A DNA stretch of 64,000 bases from JANXQG01 sp963780045. Lineage in GTDB: Bacteria > Planctomycetota > Planctomycetia > Pirellulales > Thermoguttaceae. Each line of letters begins with the position of its first letter. The first letter of the stretch is position 1. Of this stretch, positions 46,486-57,523 are shown one piece after another. Under the pieces are notes generated by a model. That model worked only from the letters and a program-made list of their open reading frames with translations, did no database searches and was not told the origin of the DNA. Where the stretch lies: contig CAVZZZ010000005.1 in the NCBI GenBank assembly GCA_963780045.1, positions 620,001 through 684,000 of the forward strand, written 5' to 3'. Position numbers and translations under genes: made by a program.

Positions 46486-48189
46486 TTAATCTCCGTAAAG
46501 CGTCGGCTTCGCACGCCAATCGCGGTCCTTGTCGTGCGCCATTGCGGCCACGCGCGGCCGGCGCTCGCGCAATCGCAGCGACTCCAGGCCAAGGTAATAA
46601 CCGGCCGACTTGATGTTCTTCCCCACGCATTCCAGCCGCAGCACGTACTTGCCCGGTTCTGGCCAGAAATCCAGCAGGTGGACCTCTTCGTTGGTTACGT
46701 CCGGACTGTAGAAGTCGGTTTGCTTGGAAAGCATCACGCCGTTCAACGAAATGCGATATTTGCCGAAATCGTGGCTCTTCGTCGCGTTCAGCAGCAACCG
46801 CAACGGCTCCTTTTTCTCCACGCTGAAGGGAATCTCCAGCCACGCGCCTTCGGCCTTCCCGGGCGTATAAAGCAACTGCTTGCCGTCGTAGAAATCCAAC
46901 TGCTGAGCGGTCGTTCCGCCCGCGCCGTGATTTTCGGCAGCCAGATCGACGGCCGGCACCGTGAGCCGCTCCAGGCTCGGCAGGCGGCGCTCGCGGGCAT
47001 GAGGCGCACGGGCGGTAAACGTCGGTTCGCCCGTCTGATACCAGAAGGCGACGCTGGCGTAGTCGTCTTCACGCTCGTTCCAGCTCATTTCCTTGTACTT
47101 GGGGTTTTCGTCGGGCGAGAGCCAGCCGAAGTGTTCGATGCTCACTTTGATGCCGGTGTTGAAGACGATCGGGTCGTGGATGTGCCAGCGGTAGGCCGAA
47201 GTGTGCCCGCCCACGATCCCCCACTGGTCGAAATACGGCACGCCGAAATAGGGCGTGCTGGTCCGCTTCAGGCCCCAGGCGCAAAGGAAATAATCCTCGG
47301 TGCCGGTCCCCTGGATCGAAGGCTTTTGCTCGCCGTCGATGTAGATTTTTTCGTCGCCCTCGCCGAACCAGTCCGGGCTGCGGGTGCGGACGGCCAGCAC
47401 CGTGCCGACGTAATGCCCCTTGCCTTTGGTCTCCAAAAAGACGTAATCCTGGCCTTTTTTCACCGGATACTCCTGCCGGTATTGGGCATAAAAATAGGGC
47501 GTGTCCTCGGGAATGCGGTCCTTCTTGATCCAGTCGATGTTGTAGTAAAGCAGGCTGATCGGCTTGTCGCTCTGGTTGACGACTTCGATCCGGGCCGACT
47601 TGCGGAAAGGCATCCGCCAATAGCAGTTGTAGGCCGTGCCGTCGGCCACGGTGACAGGGATGCTGATCACTTCCCGCCGCTTGCCGAAGCAACTGGCGAA
47701 GAAATCGCCCAGCGGCGCCTCGACCGCCGGCCGCTTGCTGCCGTCCCAGTACATGCGCAGCAGCATCTCTTGGTGGTTGGCCGAGCCTTTCGGCGCCCAC
47801 TTCTGCGGCTCAGGGCCGAGGAAGGTGATCCAGATATGGGTGATCACGCCGGGGCCTTGTTCGTCGAGCATCACGTGGGTTTGGCCGGGAAGAACTTTGT
47901 AATTGTCCCAGTTGCTGGCCTCTTCCAGGTCGCTTTTGTAGTCGCCTTTGGGGTTGAGCTTCGTCTCGCCGCCACCGCGGCGGACCTCGCCGACGCGCAT
48001 CGTCGAAGTCGCCCGCATCGAGCGTCCTTCCTGCGGTTTGGCGAGGCTGTCCAGCGAATCTTCGGCACGGCATGGCGCGGTGCAGACGAGCGTCGCCGAG
48101 ATAGCAAGGAGTGTAAACACAGCGGCCGGGCAACGGTCGCCGCCCGCGAATGAATGCCGTTTCGGCCGATAGTTTCTTGTCTGGAACAT
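46486..48189 (-). CDS. GH172-family (DUF2961) glycosidase
   Basis: This intact 567-residue secreted protein has signal peptide AAVFTLLAISATLVCTAPCRA. The DUF2961 fold is clear: GPGVITHIWITFLGPE, LRMYWDGSKRPAVEAPLGDFFA, the acidic IQGTGTEDYFLCAWGL and YRWHIHDPIVFNTGIKVSIEH. Candidate catalytic acids are in the GTEDYF and IEHFG segments. Characterised members act on difructose anhydride or D-arabinofuranosides, usually as oligomers. A C-terminal beta-domain (about 400-540) may assist binding. It is the first gene of a long minus-strand run towards the esterase. Confidence 0.88.
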   Translation of the reverse strand: MFQTRNYRPKRHSFAGGDRCPAAVFTLLAISATLVCTAPCRAEDSLDSLAKPQEGRSMRATSTMRVGEVRRGGGETKLNPKGDYKSDLEEASNWDNYKVLPGQTHVMLDEQGPGVITHIWITFLGPEPQKWAPKGSANHQEMLLRMYWDGSKRPAVEAPLGDFFASCFGKRREVISIPVTVADGTAYNCYWRMPFRKSARIEVVNQSDKPISLLYYNIDWIKKDRIPEDTPYFYAQYRQEYPVKKGQDYVFLETKGKGHYVGTVLAVRTRSPDWFGEGDEKIYIDGEQKPSIQGTGTEDYFLCAWGLKRTSTPYFGVPYFDQWGIVGGHTSAYRWHIHDPIVFNTGIKVSIEHFGWLSPDENPKYKEMSWNEREDDYASVAFWYQTGEPTFTARAPHARERRLPSLERLTVPAVDLAAENHGAGGTTAQQLDFYDGKQLLYTPGKAEGAWLEIPFSVEKKEPLRLLLNATKSHDFGKYRISLNGVMLSKQTDFYSPDVTNEEVHLLDFWPEPGKYVLRLECVGKNIKSAGYYLGLESLRLRERRPRVAAMAHDKDRDWRAKPTLYGD

Positions 48190-48336
48190 GGGGCACCTTG
48201 GGGTCTGGCAATCGTAAAACGGCTGATTCTACTTTAAGGCGTTGCAATAGGAAAGCAAGGCGCGGCGACTACCGCTGTTCTTCCGCGCGGATACAATGAC
48301 CACAGACAACGATAATCCACGAAAGGACATGCTTCC

Positions 48337-49536
48337 ATGTCTCGCCGGCCTTTCTCTCGTATGCTTGCTTTGTTGATCACAATTGTCGGCATCGGTGCGA
48401 ACCGTCATTGCCGCGCGGCGGACGAATCGACGGCGCCGAGTTCCAGCCTGGCAGCCGTACTCCAGCCGTTCGTGGATAACCACCTGCTGGCCGGCGCGGT
48501 GGTGATGGTCGCCTCGAAGGACAAAGTGCTCGACGTGGAAACGGTTGGTTATGCCGATATCGCCGCGAAAAGGCCGATGCGGACCGACTCCCTCTTTTGG
48601 ATCGCCTCGCAGTCCAAGCCCATCGCGGCCGCCGCGCTGATGATGCTCGTCGATGATGGCAAGGTCTCGCTCGACGACCCGGTGGAGAAGCACTTGCCGG
48701 AGTTCAAGGGGCAGATGGTCGTCTCCGAGCGCGACGACCAGCACGTGCTCTTGGTCAAACCGCGCCGCCCAATCACGGTGCGGGACGTGCTCAGCCATAC
48801 CAGCGGACTGCCCTTCTCGACGCCGATCGAAAAGCCGACGCTTGACCTCTTTCCGCTGGCTTGCCGCGTACGGAGCTACGCCATGTCTCCGCTGGCCTTC
48901 GAGCCGGGCGCCAAGAACCAGTATTCCAACGCCGGCATCAACACGGCCGCCCGCATCGTGGAGGTCGTCAGCAAAATGCCCTACGAGCGGTTTCTCGACG
49001 AGCGACTCTTCAAGCCGCTGGGTATGAAAGATACCACCTTTCTGCCGACGAGCGAGCAGATCAAGCGGCTGGCAAAGTCGTACCGGCCGGGCAAGGGCGG
49101 CCTGGTGGAATGCCGCATCGACCAGATTCATTATCCCCTGGACGACCCGCAGCGGCAGCCGATGCCCGCCGGCGGCCTCTTCTCGACGGCCGACGACCTT
49201 TTCCGCTTCTATCGCATGCTCGCCAACAACGGCAGCACGGGCGGCCGGCAGATTCTCTCCGCCTCCGCCATCCGCGAGATGATGACCCGGCAGCCCGCCT
49301 ATCACGAGTACGGGCTCGGCATGAGGATTCGCGGCGACCGCATCGGCCACAGCGGCGCCTACAACAGCGATTCGTGCATCAACACGAAGAACGGGCTGAT
49401 CGAAATCTTCCTCGTGCAACACGCCGCTTGGGCCAAAGGCGGCGAAAAGATCCTCGGCACCTTCTACAAGGCCGCGGATGCGGCGTTTGCGCAACAGGCC
49501 GGCGTCGATTGTTCCACGGCCGCGCCCGGAAGATAA
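48337..49536 (+). CDS. Exported serine beta-lactamase-family hydrolase
   Basis: A 399-residue class C-like penicillin-binding fold. GAAAGGA precedes the ATG; the signal peptide ends near ANRHCRAADE. The three active-site motifs are present: SxxK as ASQSKPIA, YxN as YSNAGI and HSG near residue 340 in IGHSGAYNSD. Planctomycetes carry many such proteins acting as esterases or D-amino-acid peptidases; a true beta-lactamase is less likely. It is divergent from GH172 and is followed closely by the GH10-like gene. Confidence 0.9.
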   Translation: MSRRPFSRMLALLITIVGIGANRHCRAADESTAPSSSLAAVLQPFVDNHLLAGAVVMVASKDKVLDVETVGYADIAAKRPMRTDSLFWIASQSKPIAAAALMMLVDDGKVSLDDPVEKHLPEFKGQMVVSERDDQHVLLVKPRRPITVRDVLSHTSGLPFSTPIEKPTLDLFPLACRVRSYAMSPLAFEPGAKNQYSNAGINTAARIVEVVSKMPYERFLDERLFKPLGMKDTTFLPTSEQIKRLAKSYRPGKGGLVECRIDQIHYPLDDPQRQPMPAGGLFSTADDLFRFYRMLANNGSTGGRQILSASAIREMMTRQPAYHEYGLGMRIRGDRIGHSGAYNSDSCINTKNGLIEIFLVQHAAWAKGGEKILGTFYKAADAAFAQQAGVDCSTAAPGR

Positions 49537-49568
49537 CGCTGTCTTCGCCGATCACCCACTCCGATTGG

Positions 49569-50669
49569 ATGCTGCATAATCCCGCGCAATATGGGGGCCC
49601 CAAGGCGTCCGCCAGATCCTTGATCGCTGCAAAGCGTGCGGGTGGAAGCAGGTTTATTGGCGCTGTTTCGATGGCGGGCGGGCCTGCTACGCCAGCCGGT
49701 TAATGGACCCCCTGCACGGATTCGATGACGACAACTATCATCGCGGGCGCGATACCGCCTGGGTCCTGGACAAACTGAAGCTCTACGACTGGGGCAGCTT
49801 CGACGCCTTCAAGACAGCCATCGCGTACGGGCATCAGATCGGGTTGGAGATCCATGCCTGGCTGAGCATCAATGAGGACGACCACGGCTGGGGACTGGCC
49901 AGCCGCTTCGCCCCGCGCGAACCCTGACTCGCGCTGGGTTCGCCGCGACGGCAGGGCCTTTCACTCGCAGCAGAGCTTCGCCTTCGCGAAGGTGCGCGAC
50001 TACAAGCTCGCGCTGCTCAAGGAAATCCTGGCCTATGGGCCGGACGGCATCTTCTTCGATTGGATTCGCACCGGCGATGTCCGCGACAACCCGCAGACCG
50101 ACGCCGACGGCGTCGCCATTTACGGCTACGAAGGCCCCAACTTAGAGAAGTTTCGCGCCAAATACGGCGCGGACCCGCATAGTGTGCCCAACGCCGACGA
50201 CCGCTGGGTGCGCCTCCGGGCCGAACCGCAAACGCTCTTCATGCGCAGCGCGCACGCCATGATCCGGCAGCAGCGCCGCCGCCTCCCCATCGTCGTCCTG
50301 GTTCAACAACCTTGGGGTTACCGCGGCAGTCCGACGGACACGCCGTACAAGGATAACCTGCGCGGCTTGCTTCTCGACACATCGACGTGGGCGAAAGAGG
50401 GGCTAATCAATGCAGTCGTCCCCGCCGGTTACTATCGACCCGGGGGCACGCCGGAAGCGGCTTATGACGCGGTTCGGCAGGAAACGGGCGGGCGGGTCTC
50501 CGTGTGGCTCTTCGGCTGGATCGGGTCGCGCGACCAGTTCCTGGCCGATATCCAATTGGCCCAACGGCTTGGCGCCCCGCAACTCCTCTTGTGGGAGTCC
50601 GACTATATCGGTCTGCCGCCGGCCCAGGGACCGCTGGTCAAGGGCATGTCGGACTATGCCGGCAAGTGA
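49569..50669 (+). CDS. GH10-like (GHL10) glycoside hydrolase, unclear start (two frameshifts)
   Basis: The conceptual protein begins near DWMLHNPAQYGGP and runs through YWRCFDGGRACYASRLMDPL, LKLYDWGSFDAFKTAIAYGH and IGLEIHAWLSINEDDHGWG. A TIM-barrel core follows (LLKEILAYGPDGIFFDWIRTG) to a normal end at 50669. The frame shifts at a G5-C4 run (49593-49601), where one base is missing, and at a CCCC run (49911-49914), where one is extra. The ATG at 49569 is a guess: no ribosome site is visible and no signal peptide precedes it. Acidic residues in LSINEDDH and FFDWIRTGD are candidates for catalysis. The substrate is unknown. Confidence 0.75.
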
Positions 50670-50685
50670 GCCCTCTGATCTCCTT

Positions 50686-51781
50686 TTAAGCTACTCGAAG
50701 GGCAATCACTTCGGCCGTCTTCAATTCCATTCCGTGGCCAGGCCGCGACATGTCGGGCCGTAGCGATCCTTGACAGGCCTCGAGCGCGCCGTCAAACAGC
50801 AGCCGTTCAATGCGAACGTGGTCGTGAAAGTACTCGACGTGCCGCAGGCATGCCGCGGCACAGCCGACGTGCGCGTGCAGTTGCGGAGCACAGTGGGCCG
50901 AGAGCGGGATCGAGAAAGCGTCGCAGAGCGCGGCGACTCTGAGGAACCCGGTGTAGCCGCCGCAACGCGTTGCGTCAGCTTGCAGGCAATCGACCGCGCC
51001 AGCCTGAATCATGCGAAGAAAATAATCCGGCCGATCCCCGTACTCGCCCGCCGCAATGTCCATTCCCGCCGGTCCGCGGTCTCGCATCAGCCGCAGTCCT
51101 TCCAGGTCATTGCTCGAACACGGCTCCTCGAACCAGCTCACGCGACACTCGTCGAAAACCCGCGCCATCGCCAGCGCCTGCTTGCGGGAGTAGGCGCCGT
51201 TGGCGTCAACGAAGACTTCAGCCGTTGGGCCGACCGCGCGACGAACGGCGCGCACGCGATCCAAATCGGCGGCGGCGTCGCGACCCACTTTCATTTTCAC
51301 GCGCGGGACGCCCTCGGAGACCCAATTCGAGAGTTGCTCGCATAGCCGCTTCTCGGTATAACTCGTGAAGCCGCCGCTGCCGTAGATTGCGACGGCCTCC
51401 CGCGGCGCCGAAGAGTTGCACCAGCGAGACGCCCAACAGTTTGGCCTTCAAGTCCCAAAGGGCGATGTCGACCGCGGCAACCGCCATGGATCCGGCGCCT
51501 CCCGCGCCGGCGTTCCGCAATCGCCGATACATTTTGTCCCAGGCCCCTTCAATCGCGCTGGCCGGTTGGCCGATTACAACGTCCCGCAGTATTTCCGGTA
51601 TGAGTCCCGCCGTCGCCCGCGCGGCATACGTCCAGCCCGTCCCCGCCGCGCCGCCGGCGGCGGCATGCACGACCACGACGTCTGTGTGGTCCCACGACAG
51701 CGTCCCGTCGGACTCCGGCCCGTCCGTAGGCACGCGGTAGACGGATACGTCCAAGCGCTCAACGGTCGGGTCATCCGCCAC
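50686..51781 (-). CDS. Enolase-superfamily (mandelate racemase-like) sugar-acid enzyme (one frameshift)
   Basis: The GTG at 51781 overlaps the GH15 stop by 11 bp. The N-terminal capping domain ends with AAVDIALWDLKAKLLGVSL. The frame breaks near 51397: VQLFGA continues as REAVAIYGSGGFTSY. The barrel has the KxK motif (RVKMKVG), metal ligands in FVDANGAY, WFEEPCSS and AAGEYGD, and a His in LSAHCAPQLHAH. Members dehydrate sugar acids such as rhamnonate, galactonate or glucarate. The exact substrate cannot be read from sequence; rhamnonate would suit the locus. About 363 residues after correction. Confidence 0.83.
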
Positions 51782-53923
51782 GTTCGTCCTCGCATTTCAA
51801 GTAGCGCGACGCGGTTTGCGGCGGCATATCATAGACCTTGCCGTCGCGGAGCGAACGCCAGAGCTTGATGCGCTCGGAGTGGGTCCACACGAGCGGCCGG
51901 GCCGATCCGCTCGGACATCCGGCGTAAAGCCCCAAGGCGGGGATTGCCTTGGCGTCCCACACCTGTTCGGGAAGAAGCCCCGTAGCGGAGGTCATCGCAG
52001 TCATCGCGTCAAGGAGGCGGCGCGCTTCTTCCGCCCGTCCCGCCGCCAGTTCGAAGTGCGCTCGCTCGCCGGTCAACAGGGGCCATACTCGGCCGACGCC
52101 CGTCCCGTCGAAGGGAGATCCGTCCTCGTGTTCGCCGTAACCGTCGTGATTATACCGATGCCAGCAAGGGCCACTTGGTGTTTCAACTTTCAGGACGGCG
52201 TCAATGACGCGCACCGTGTCGATCATGCGGGAATCGTCGGCAGCGCGCAAGCCGAAGCGGACCAGCGCCAGCGCGTCGGCCGAGACGATTTCCGACGCCG
52301 GAAACCATTCCTCGCCTTGGGGCGAATTCGCGATTTTGATTCTCTCCTCGGCAATCGGCTTCTTTTCGTCCAGTCGCGACGGAGGAACAAGGCGGACGTA
52401 GTAGCCGCGCACCCCAACCTTACGGGCAAGTACGGTTCCCTCGACATAAAGCCAACGTTCGATCGACGCATTCCACGAATCAGCCGTTTCGCACAAGCGC
52501 CGCGCAAGCTCCGTCTCAGCGCAGTCGTCGGCTTGCTCCGCGGCGGCCAGCAGCGCCGCGATCGTGGCCCCCAGGGTATAGGGAGTCAAACCCGCCTCCT
52601 CCTCCCAGCGGTCCGCGGGCGTGGCGGGCCCGCACTGGGCGATATAGCGTGCTGCGAGGCGGATCGCGGGCCAGAACCGCCGGCAATCGGTCGCCGAAAG
52701 CCGCCCGCTTCGTTTGGCTAGATCGAACAACAGGACCGGCGCCGCGACTTCATCGAGCTGAATGTTGTCGCCGAACTTGGTTCCGTCGAGCCACATGTCT
52801 TGCGGCCAGCGGCCGTCCGCTTCCTGAGTGGCCGCGAAAAAGCCCAAAGCCCGGGCCGCCTCGTCGCGCGCGCCAGAGCCAGCAGCGCGCTGCAGCTTTC
52901 GTAGGCATCGCGCGGCCAAACCAGGTGATATCCGCCGATGTCCTTGTCGCCGTGGATTTCGCCCCAGGGCAAGGAGAGGCTGGCGATCACTCCGCCGGAG
53001 AAATCCTTCGACTCGTGAATCGCCAGCACGGCGGCATCCGAGCGGCAGCGGGCAGCGGCCTCCGGATTGTCCGCGTTCGGCGATTGAAGCGAATTGTGCC
53101 AATCGTTCCATTTCTGCGCGTACAGGTCGCGAGCCGCTTCAAAGCCTTGCTGCAAGCTGGCCCGCGCACGGTGTCCCGCTTCGTTGGCGTTTCGTCCGAA
53201 CCCCATTGCGAGAACGAATTCCGCCGATTCGGCCAGATCAATTTCACCCAGCAGCAGAACGTTCCCGCGTTCTGCCACGTCGTACCGTCGCCGCAATTCT
53301 CCATGAGCGCGAAGGTCGTCCCGCCCGTCGGACAGGCCCGCGAATCCTACTGAGCGGCATGACCAAAGGGCCGAGCAGGCCAGCGCCAGGGCGCAGCCCG
53401 GGATTTCGGCTATCAGCAACGGAACGCCCTTGTAGTCGCCCAGGCGCAGAATTGCCGCGTCCGCGACCGCCCAAGTGCGGCGCGAGCGCGGCAAAAAGGC
53501 GATAATCCGACTTGGCGCGCGCAGGACGCGGAATTTGGTCCACTGCAGCAGCGCGTGTCGCCGCGGGTCCGCGATCACCAGCTTTTCGATCGCGTAGCGT
53601 CCTTCGCGGCAGGTGTTGCGAAGGCTAAAGCCCGGCACTCCCGGCGCGATCCAGGCAGGTTCGGAAACGGCGTCGGCGCGTTCGTCCGAAAAGAAGCCCT
53701 CGCCGCCGGTGACGATCATTCCCATCTCTTTGACCGCGGGGCGATCTATGCGCGGATAGTAAACTTCACCGACAATGCCGCGGCTGATTGCGAACCAAAC
53801 GCGGCTCGCCGGCCCGCGGGCCGTCCCTACGCCTTCTTTGCGGCTCGTGGTCCAAAGAGGCTCGACGCCTGGAGCACCAGGCGCGACCCGCGCTTTGCGC
53901 AAGCGGTTATCTCGCCGCGACAT
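51771..53923 (-). CDS. GH15 glucoamylase-like hydrolase (three frameshifts)
   Basis: The ATG at 53923 has GAAGG upstream and opens MSRRDNRLRKARVAPGAPGV. No signal peptide is seen, so it is probably cytoplasmic. The N-terminal beta-domain includes ISRGIVGEVYYPRIDRPAVK and ALALACSALW. The (alpha/alpha)6 barrel has GGYHLVWPRDAYES, WPQDMWLDGT, a catalytic-type Glu in LLPEQVWD and RPLVWTHSERIKLW. The frame shifts near 53515 and 53455 compensate each other (restoring DYRLFAALAPHLGGRGRGNSA); a third lies near 52868. The restored protein has about 717 residues. GH15 enzymes release glucose from the ends of alpha-glucans or trehalose. Confidence 0.87.
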
Positions 53924-54312
53924 GCGCGGCACCTTCGCTTTATTCACTTTGTTTCGCCATTTTCGATTCGGCCAGTTCGCTGGCTTCTTCGCGAGCAAAT
54001 CCAATACCCTTAGGGCGCGGCCATCGGAGGCACGCGGATTGCATTCCCAAACTGGGCATGAACGGATGCAGACGTATCGCTTTATCCAAGTTGCCCGGCA
54101 TTGGGTGTTTCCGCCACCGAGCGGTGTACCAACGGGAAACTGGCAATGTGAGGGACTGCTTTCCAAACGCGCAAGTGGATCGGCGCGCGTCCGGACTGGC
54201 GGAATTCAAAAGCCTGCCTGGCGGCTGTGCGCTTGTGTCGCCGGGCGTCGCTTCGACCGGCGATGTCGCGGCGCTCACGGAAACCGTTACCACAAACTCA
54301 CTTGGAATTTAA
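53924..54312. other. Divergent intergenic region, GH15 / FAD oxidase
   Basis: About 390 bp between two divergent genes. It must hold both promoters, but no convincing -35/-10 pair, operator or RNA was found. Confidence 0.4.
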
Positions 54313-57300
54313 ATGACATTGACAGTCGCATCGTCGTGGACGCAAGACCGGAGCCGGCTTCAACGCGAAACTAAAGACGACTCGCGGATCGCCCTTTCTG
54401 CGGGTGCCGTGGATGCGTTGGAGGCCGCGCTGAAGCGCGAGATCGAGGGCGAGGTCCGTTTCGACGCCGGCTCGCGGGCGCTTTACGCCGCCGACGGCTC
54501 CAATTATCGCCAAACGCCGATCGGCGTGGTCGTTCCGCGTTCGATCGAAGACGTGGCGGCGATCGTCCGCTTGGCGCGCGAATACGGCGCGCCGCTGCTG
54601 GGGCGCGGCGCGGGCACCAGCCTTGCCGGACAGTGCTGCAATACGGCTATTGTGGTCGATTTCTCCAAATACCTCCACCGAGTTATCGAAATCGACGCGG
54701 AAAAGCAGTTGGGGATCGTGCAGCCGGGGTGCGTCCTGGATGTTTTTCGCGAGACGGCAAAAAAGCGCGCGGGACTGACCTTCGCACCCGACCCCGCCAC
54801 GCATAGCCGCTGCACGATCGGCGGCATGTTGGGCAACAATTCCTGCGGCAGCCACTCGCTGCTCAGCAAGAACAACGGCTTGGGCCTGCGCACCAGCGAC
54901 AATACGCACGAACTGGATATTCTGCTTTACGACAGCACGCGGATGAAAGTCGGCCCCACTCCGCCCGACGTTTTGGAACAGATCATTCGCAGGGGAGGGC
55001 GGCAGGGCGAGATTTACGCGGCCCTCAAGGGGCTGGTGCAGCGCTACGGTCCGGCAATTCGCGAGAAGTACCCGCGGTTGGAGCGCCGCGTCTCCGGTTA
55101 CAATCTGGACGATCTGCTTCCGGAAAACGGCTTTCACGTCGCTCGCGCGCTCGTCGGGTCGGAATCGACATTGGCGACGATTCTGGAGGCCACCTTGCAC
55201 CTCGTTCCCGCTCCCAAGGCCCGCACCGTGACAATGTTGGGCTTCAAGGACATCTTCACCGCCGCCGAATGCGGCGAAGAGGTACTGAAGTTCAATCCGA
55301 TCGCCTGCGAGGGTATCGACGAATTGCTCTTTGAATTCGTGAAGAAAAAGGGCGATGAGAACGCGAGCCTTGCTATTCTGCCGGAGGGTCCTGCGTATCT
55401 GCTGGTCGAATTCGGCGGAGACTCGCGTGCGGACAGCGACGAGCAGGCGCGGCGGATGCTCGCCCGCGTTGCCCAACTCGGCCGCCGAGCGCCCGTCGAA
55501 ACGAAACTCTACGACGACCCCAAGCAGGAGGAAATGATCTGGAGCGTGCGCGAAGGCGCCCTGGGCAGCACGGCGTGGGTGAAGGGCCAGCCAGATTTCT
55601 GGCCGGGCTGGGAAGATTCGTCCGTGCCGGTCGCCGCTGTGCCCCAGTATCTCCGCGAGCTTCGCGCGCTTTTCGACAAGTACGATTACCACCCGTCGCT
55701 CTACGGGCATATCGGACAAGGTTGCGTGCATTGCCGCGTGCCGTTTGACCTCTATACGCGGCCGGGCATCGACAAGTACAAGGCGTTCATGGAGGAGGCC
55801 GTCGATCTGGTCATTAAATTCGGCGGGGTGGCGTCGGGCGAGCATGGCGACGGCCAGGCCCGCGGCCAATTCCTGCCGCGGATGTTCGGGCCGGAGTTGT
55901 TCGAGGCGTTCAAGGAGTTCAAGCGGATTTGGGACCCCGACAATCGGATGAATCCCGGCAAAAAAGTCAATCCGGACGGCGCTGCCTACGGCATCACCGA
56001 GAACATGCGGATCGGCGCCGACTACGATCCGCCCCAACCGCGGACCTATTTCTCGTTTGCCGACGACCGGCACAGCTTCGCCCGCGCCGCGCTGCGCTGC
56101 GTGGGCGTCGGCGCCTGCCGGCGCCACAAGGGCGGAACGATGTGCCCGTCGTACATGGTGACGCGAGACGAGAAGGATTCGACCCGCGGCCGCGCGCGGA
56201 TGCTGTTCGAGATGCTCAACGGCGAAGTGCTCAAGGACGGATGGAAGAGCGGCGAGGTCAAGGACGCGCTCGACCTGTGCTTTTCGTGCAAGGGCTGCAA
56301 GGGGGATTGTCCGGTCAACGTTGACATGGCGACTTACAAGGCGGAATTCCTTGCGCATCATTACGGCGGCCGCTTGCGGCCTCGGCACGCTTATGCCTTC
56401 GGCTGGATCCACATCTGGGCGACGATCGCCTCGTTTGCCCCGTCGCTGGCGAATCTCTTTACCCAATTGCCGGGGCTGAATCGCATCGCCAAATTCGTTG
56501 CCGGCGCGGACTCCCGGCGGCAGATTCCTCCCTTCGCCCCGCAGACGTTCAAGCAGTGGTTCCGAAAGCGGGGCGCGAACAGGGCTTCCGGGCCGTCCGT
56601 CGTCCTCTTTGCCGACACGTTCAACAATCATTTTCATCCCGACGTTGCCATTGCCGCGTCCGAGGTCCTGGAGGACGCCGGTTTCCGCGTCGTCGTGCCG
56701 CTGGCCGACATGTGCTGCGGAAGGCCGCTTTACGACTACGGATTTCTGGGCATGGCAAGGCGCTGGTGGCTGGACCTGTTGGAAAAGCTCCGGCCCTACT
56801 ACAGGACCGGCTTGCCGATGGTTGTGCTGGAGCCGAGCTGCTGGTCGGCGTTCCGCGACGAACTGACGAACATGCTGCCCAACAACGAAGATGCCCGGCG
56901 GCTCAAGGAATTGACGTACACGCTCAGCGATTTCCTCCGCACCCGCGCAGGGCTACGTCCCGCCGAGGCTCCACCGCAAGGCGCTGGTGCATGGGCATTG
57001 CCACCAGAAGGCGCTCGACACGCTCAACGACAAGGAAATCGGCCAGCTTTTCGCCGAGAAGCACGTTTTCGACAAGATGGGACTCGAGCACCGGCATCCC
57101 GACACGGGCTGCTGCGGCATGGCGGGCGCGTTTGGCTACGAAAAGGAAAATGGCCATTACGCGGTCGGTTTGGCCGCCGGAGAGCGCGTGCTCTTGCCGG
57201 AAGTCCGCCAGGCGCCGCGCGACGAGATCATTGTCGCCGACGGCTTTAGCTGCCAGGAACAAATCCGGCAGCAAACGGACCGGACCGCCCTGCACGTTGC

Positions 57301-57523
57301 CCACGTGCTGCGCTTTGCGCAGCGCGGAGGCGAGGCGCTGGCCGGTGAAGCGCCCGAAGCGGCTATCGTATCCGCCAGGCGCCGCGAGCTCCGTCTTGGC
57401 ATGGCGAAAGCGGCGCTGCTGGTCGGCGCGGCGACATTATTCGGCGGATGGGCATTGTGGAAACTGTCATCCGGCCGCCACACGGATTCTCGCGTAAAGG
57501 AGGCGATAGATCATGCACGTTGA
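54313..57523 (+). CDS. FAD-linked / Fe-S oxidoreductase, D-lactate dehydrogenase type (one frameshift)
   Basis: A fused protein of about 1,070 residues. A PCMH-type FAD domain (GVVVPRSIEDVAAIVRLA, LLGRGAGTSLAGQCCN) is followed by the FAD-oxidase C-domain (GVASGEHGDGQARG). A 4Fe-4S ferredoxin region has CVGVGACRRHKGGTMCPSY and CFSCKGCKGDCPVN. A Cys-rich domain follows (DMCCGRPLYDYG; after the break, HGHCHQKA and DTGCCGMAG). The frame breaks at a GGG run (56950-56952); one base joins FLRTR to GYVPPRLHRKALV. The end carries a membrane helix (AALLVGAATLFGGWALW). It probably oxidises D-lactate or a 2-hydroxy acid and feeds quinone. It overlaps the SDR gene by 11 bp. Confidence 0.9.

Noticed and set aside
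46384..48153. 589-codon plus-strand frame opposite GH172
   Set aside because: Antisense shadow of an intact gene with clear GH172 motifs.
49537..49568. Serine hydrolase and GH10-like gene as one fused protein
   Set aside because: The hydrolase has a normal C-terminus and stop at 49536; the GH10-like reading frame differs, so they are neighbours with an unclear second start.
54298..56637. 779-codon open frame on the minus strand opposite the FAD/Fe-S gene
   Set aside because: It is antisense to a gene with complete family motifs, has no recognisable domain and reflects high-GC codon bias.
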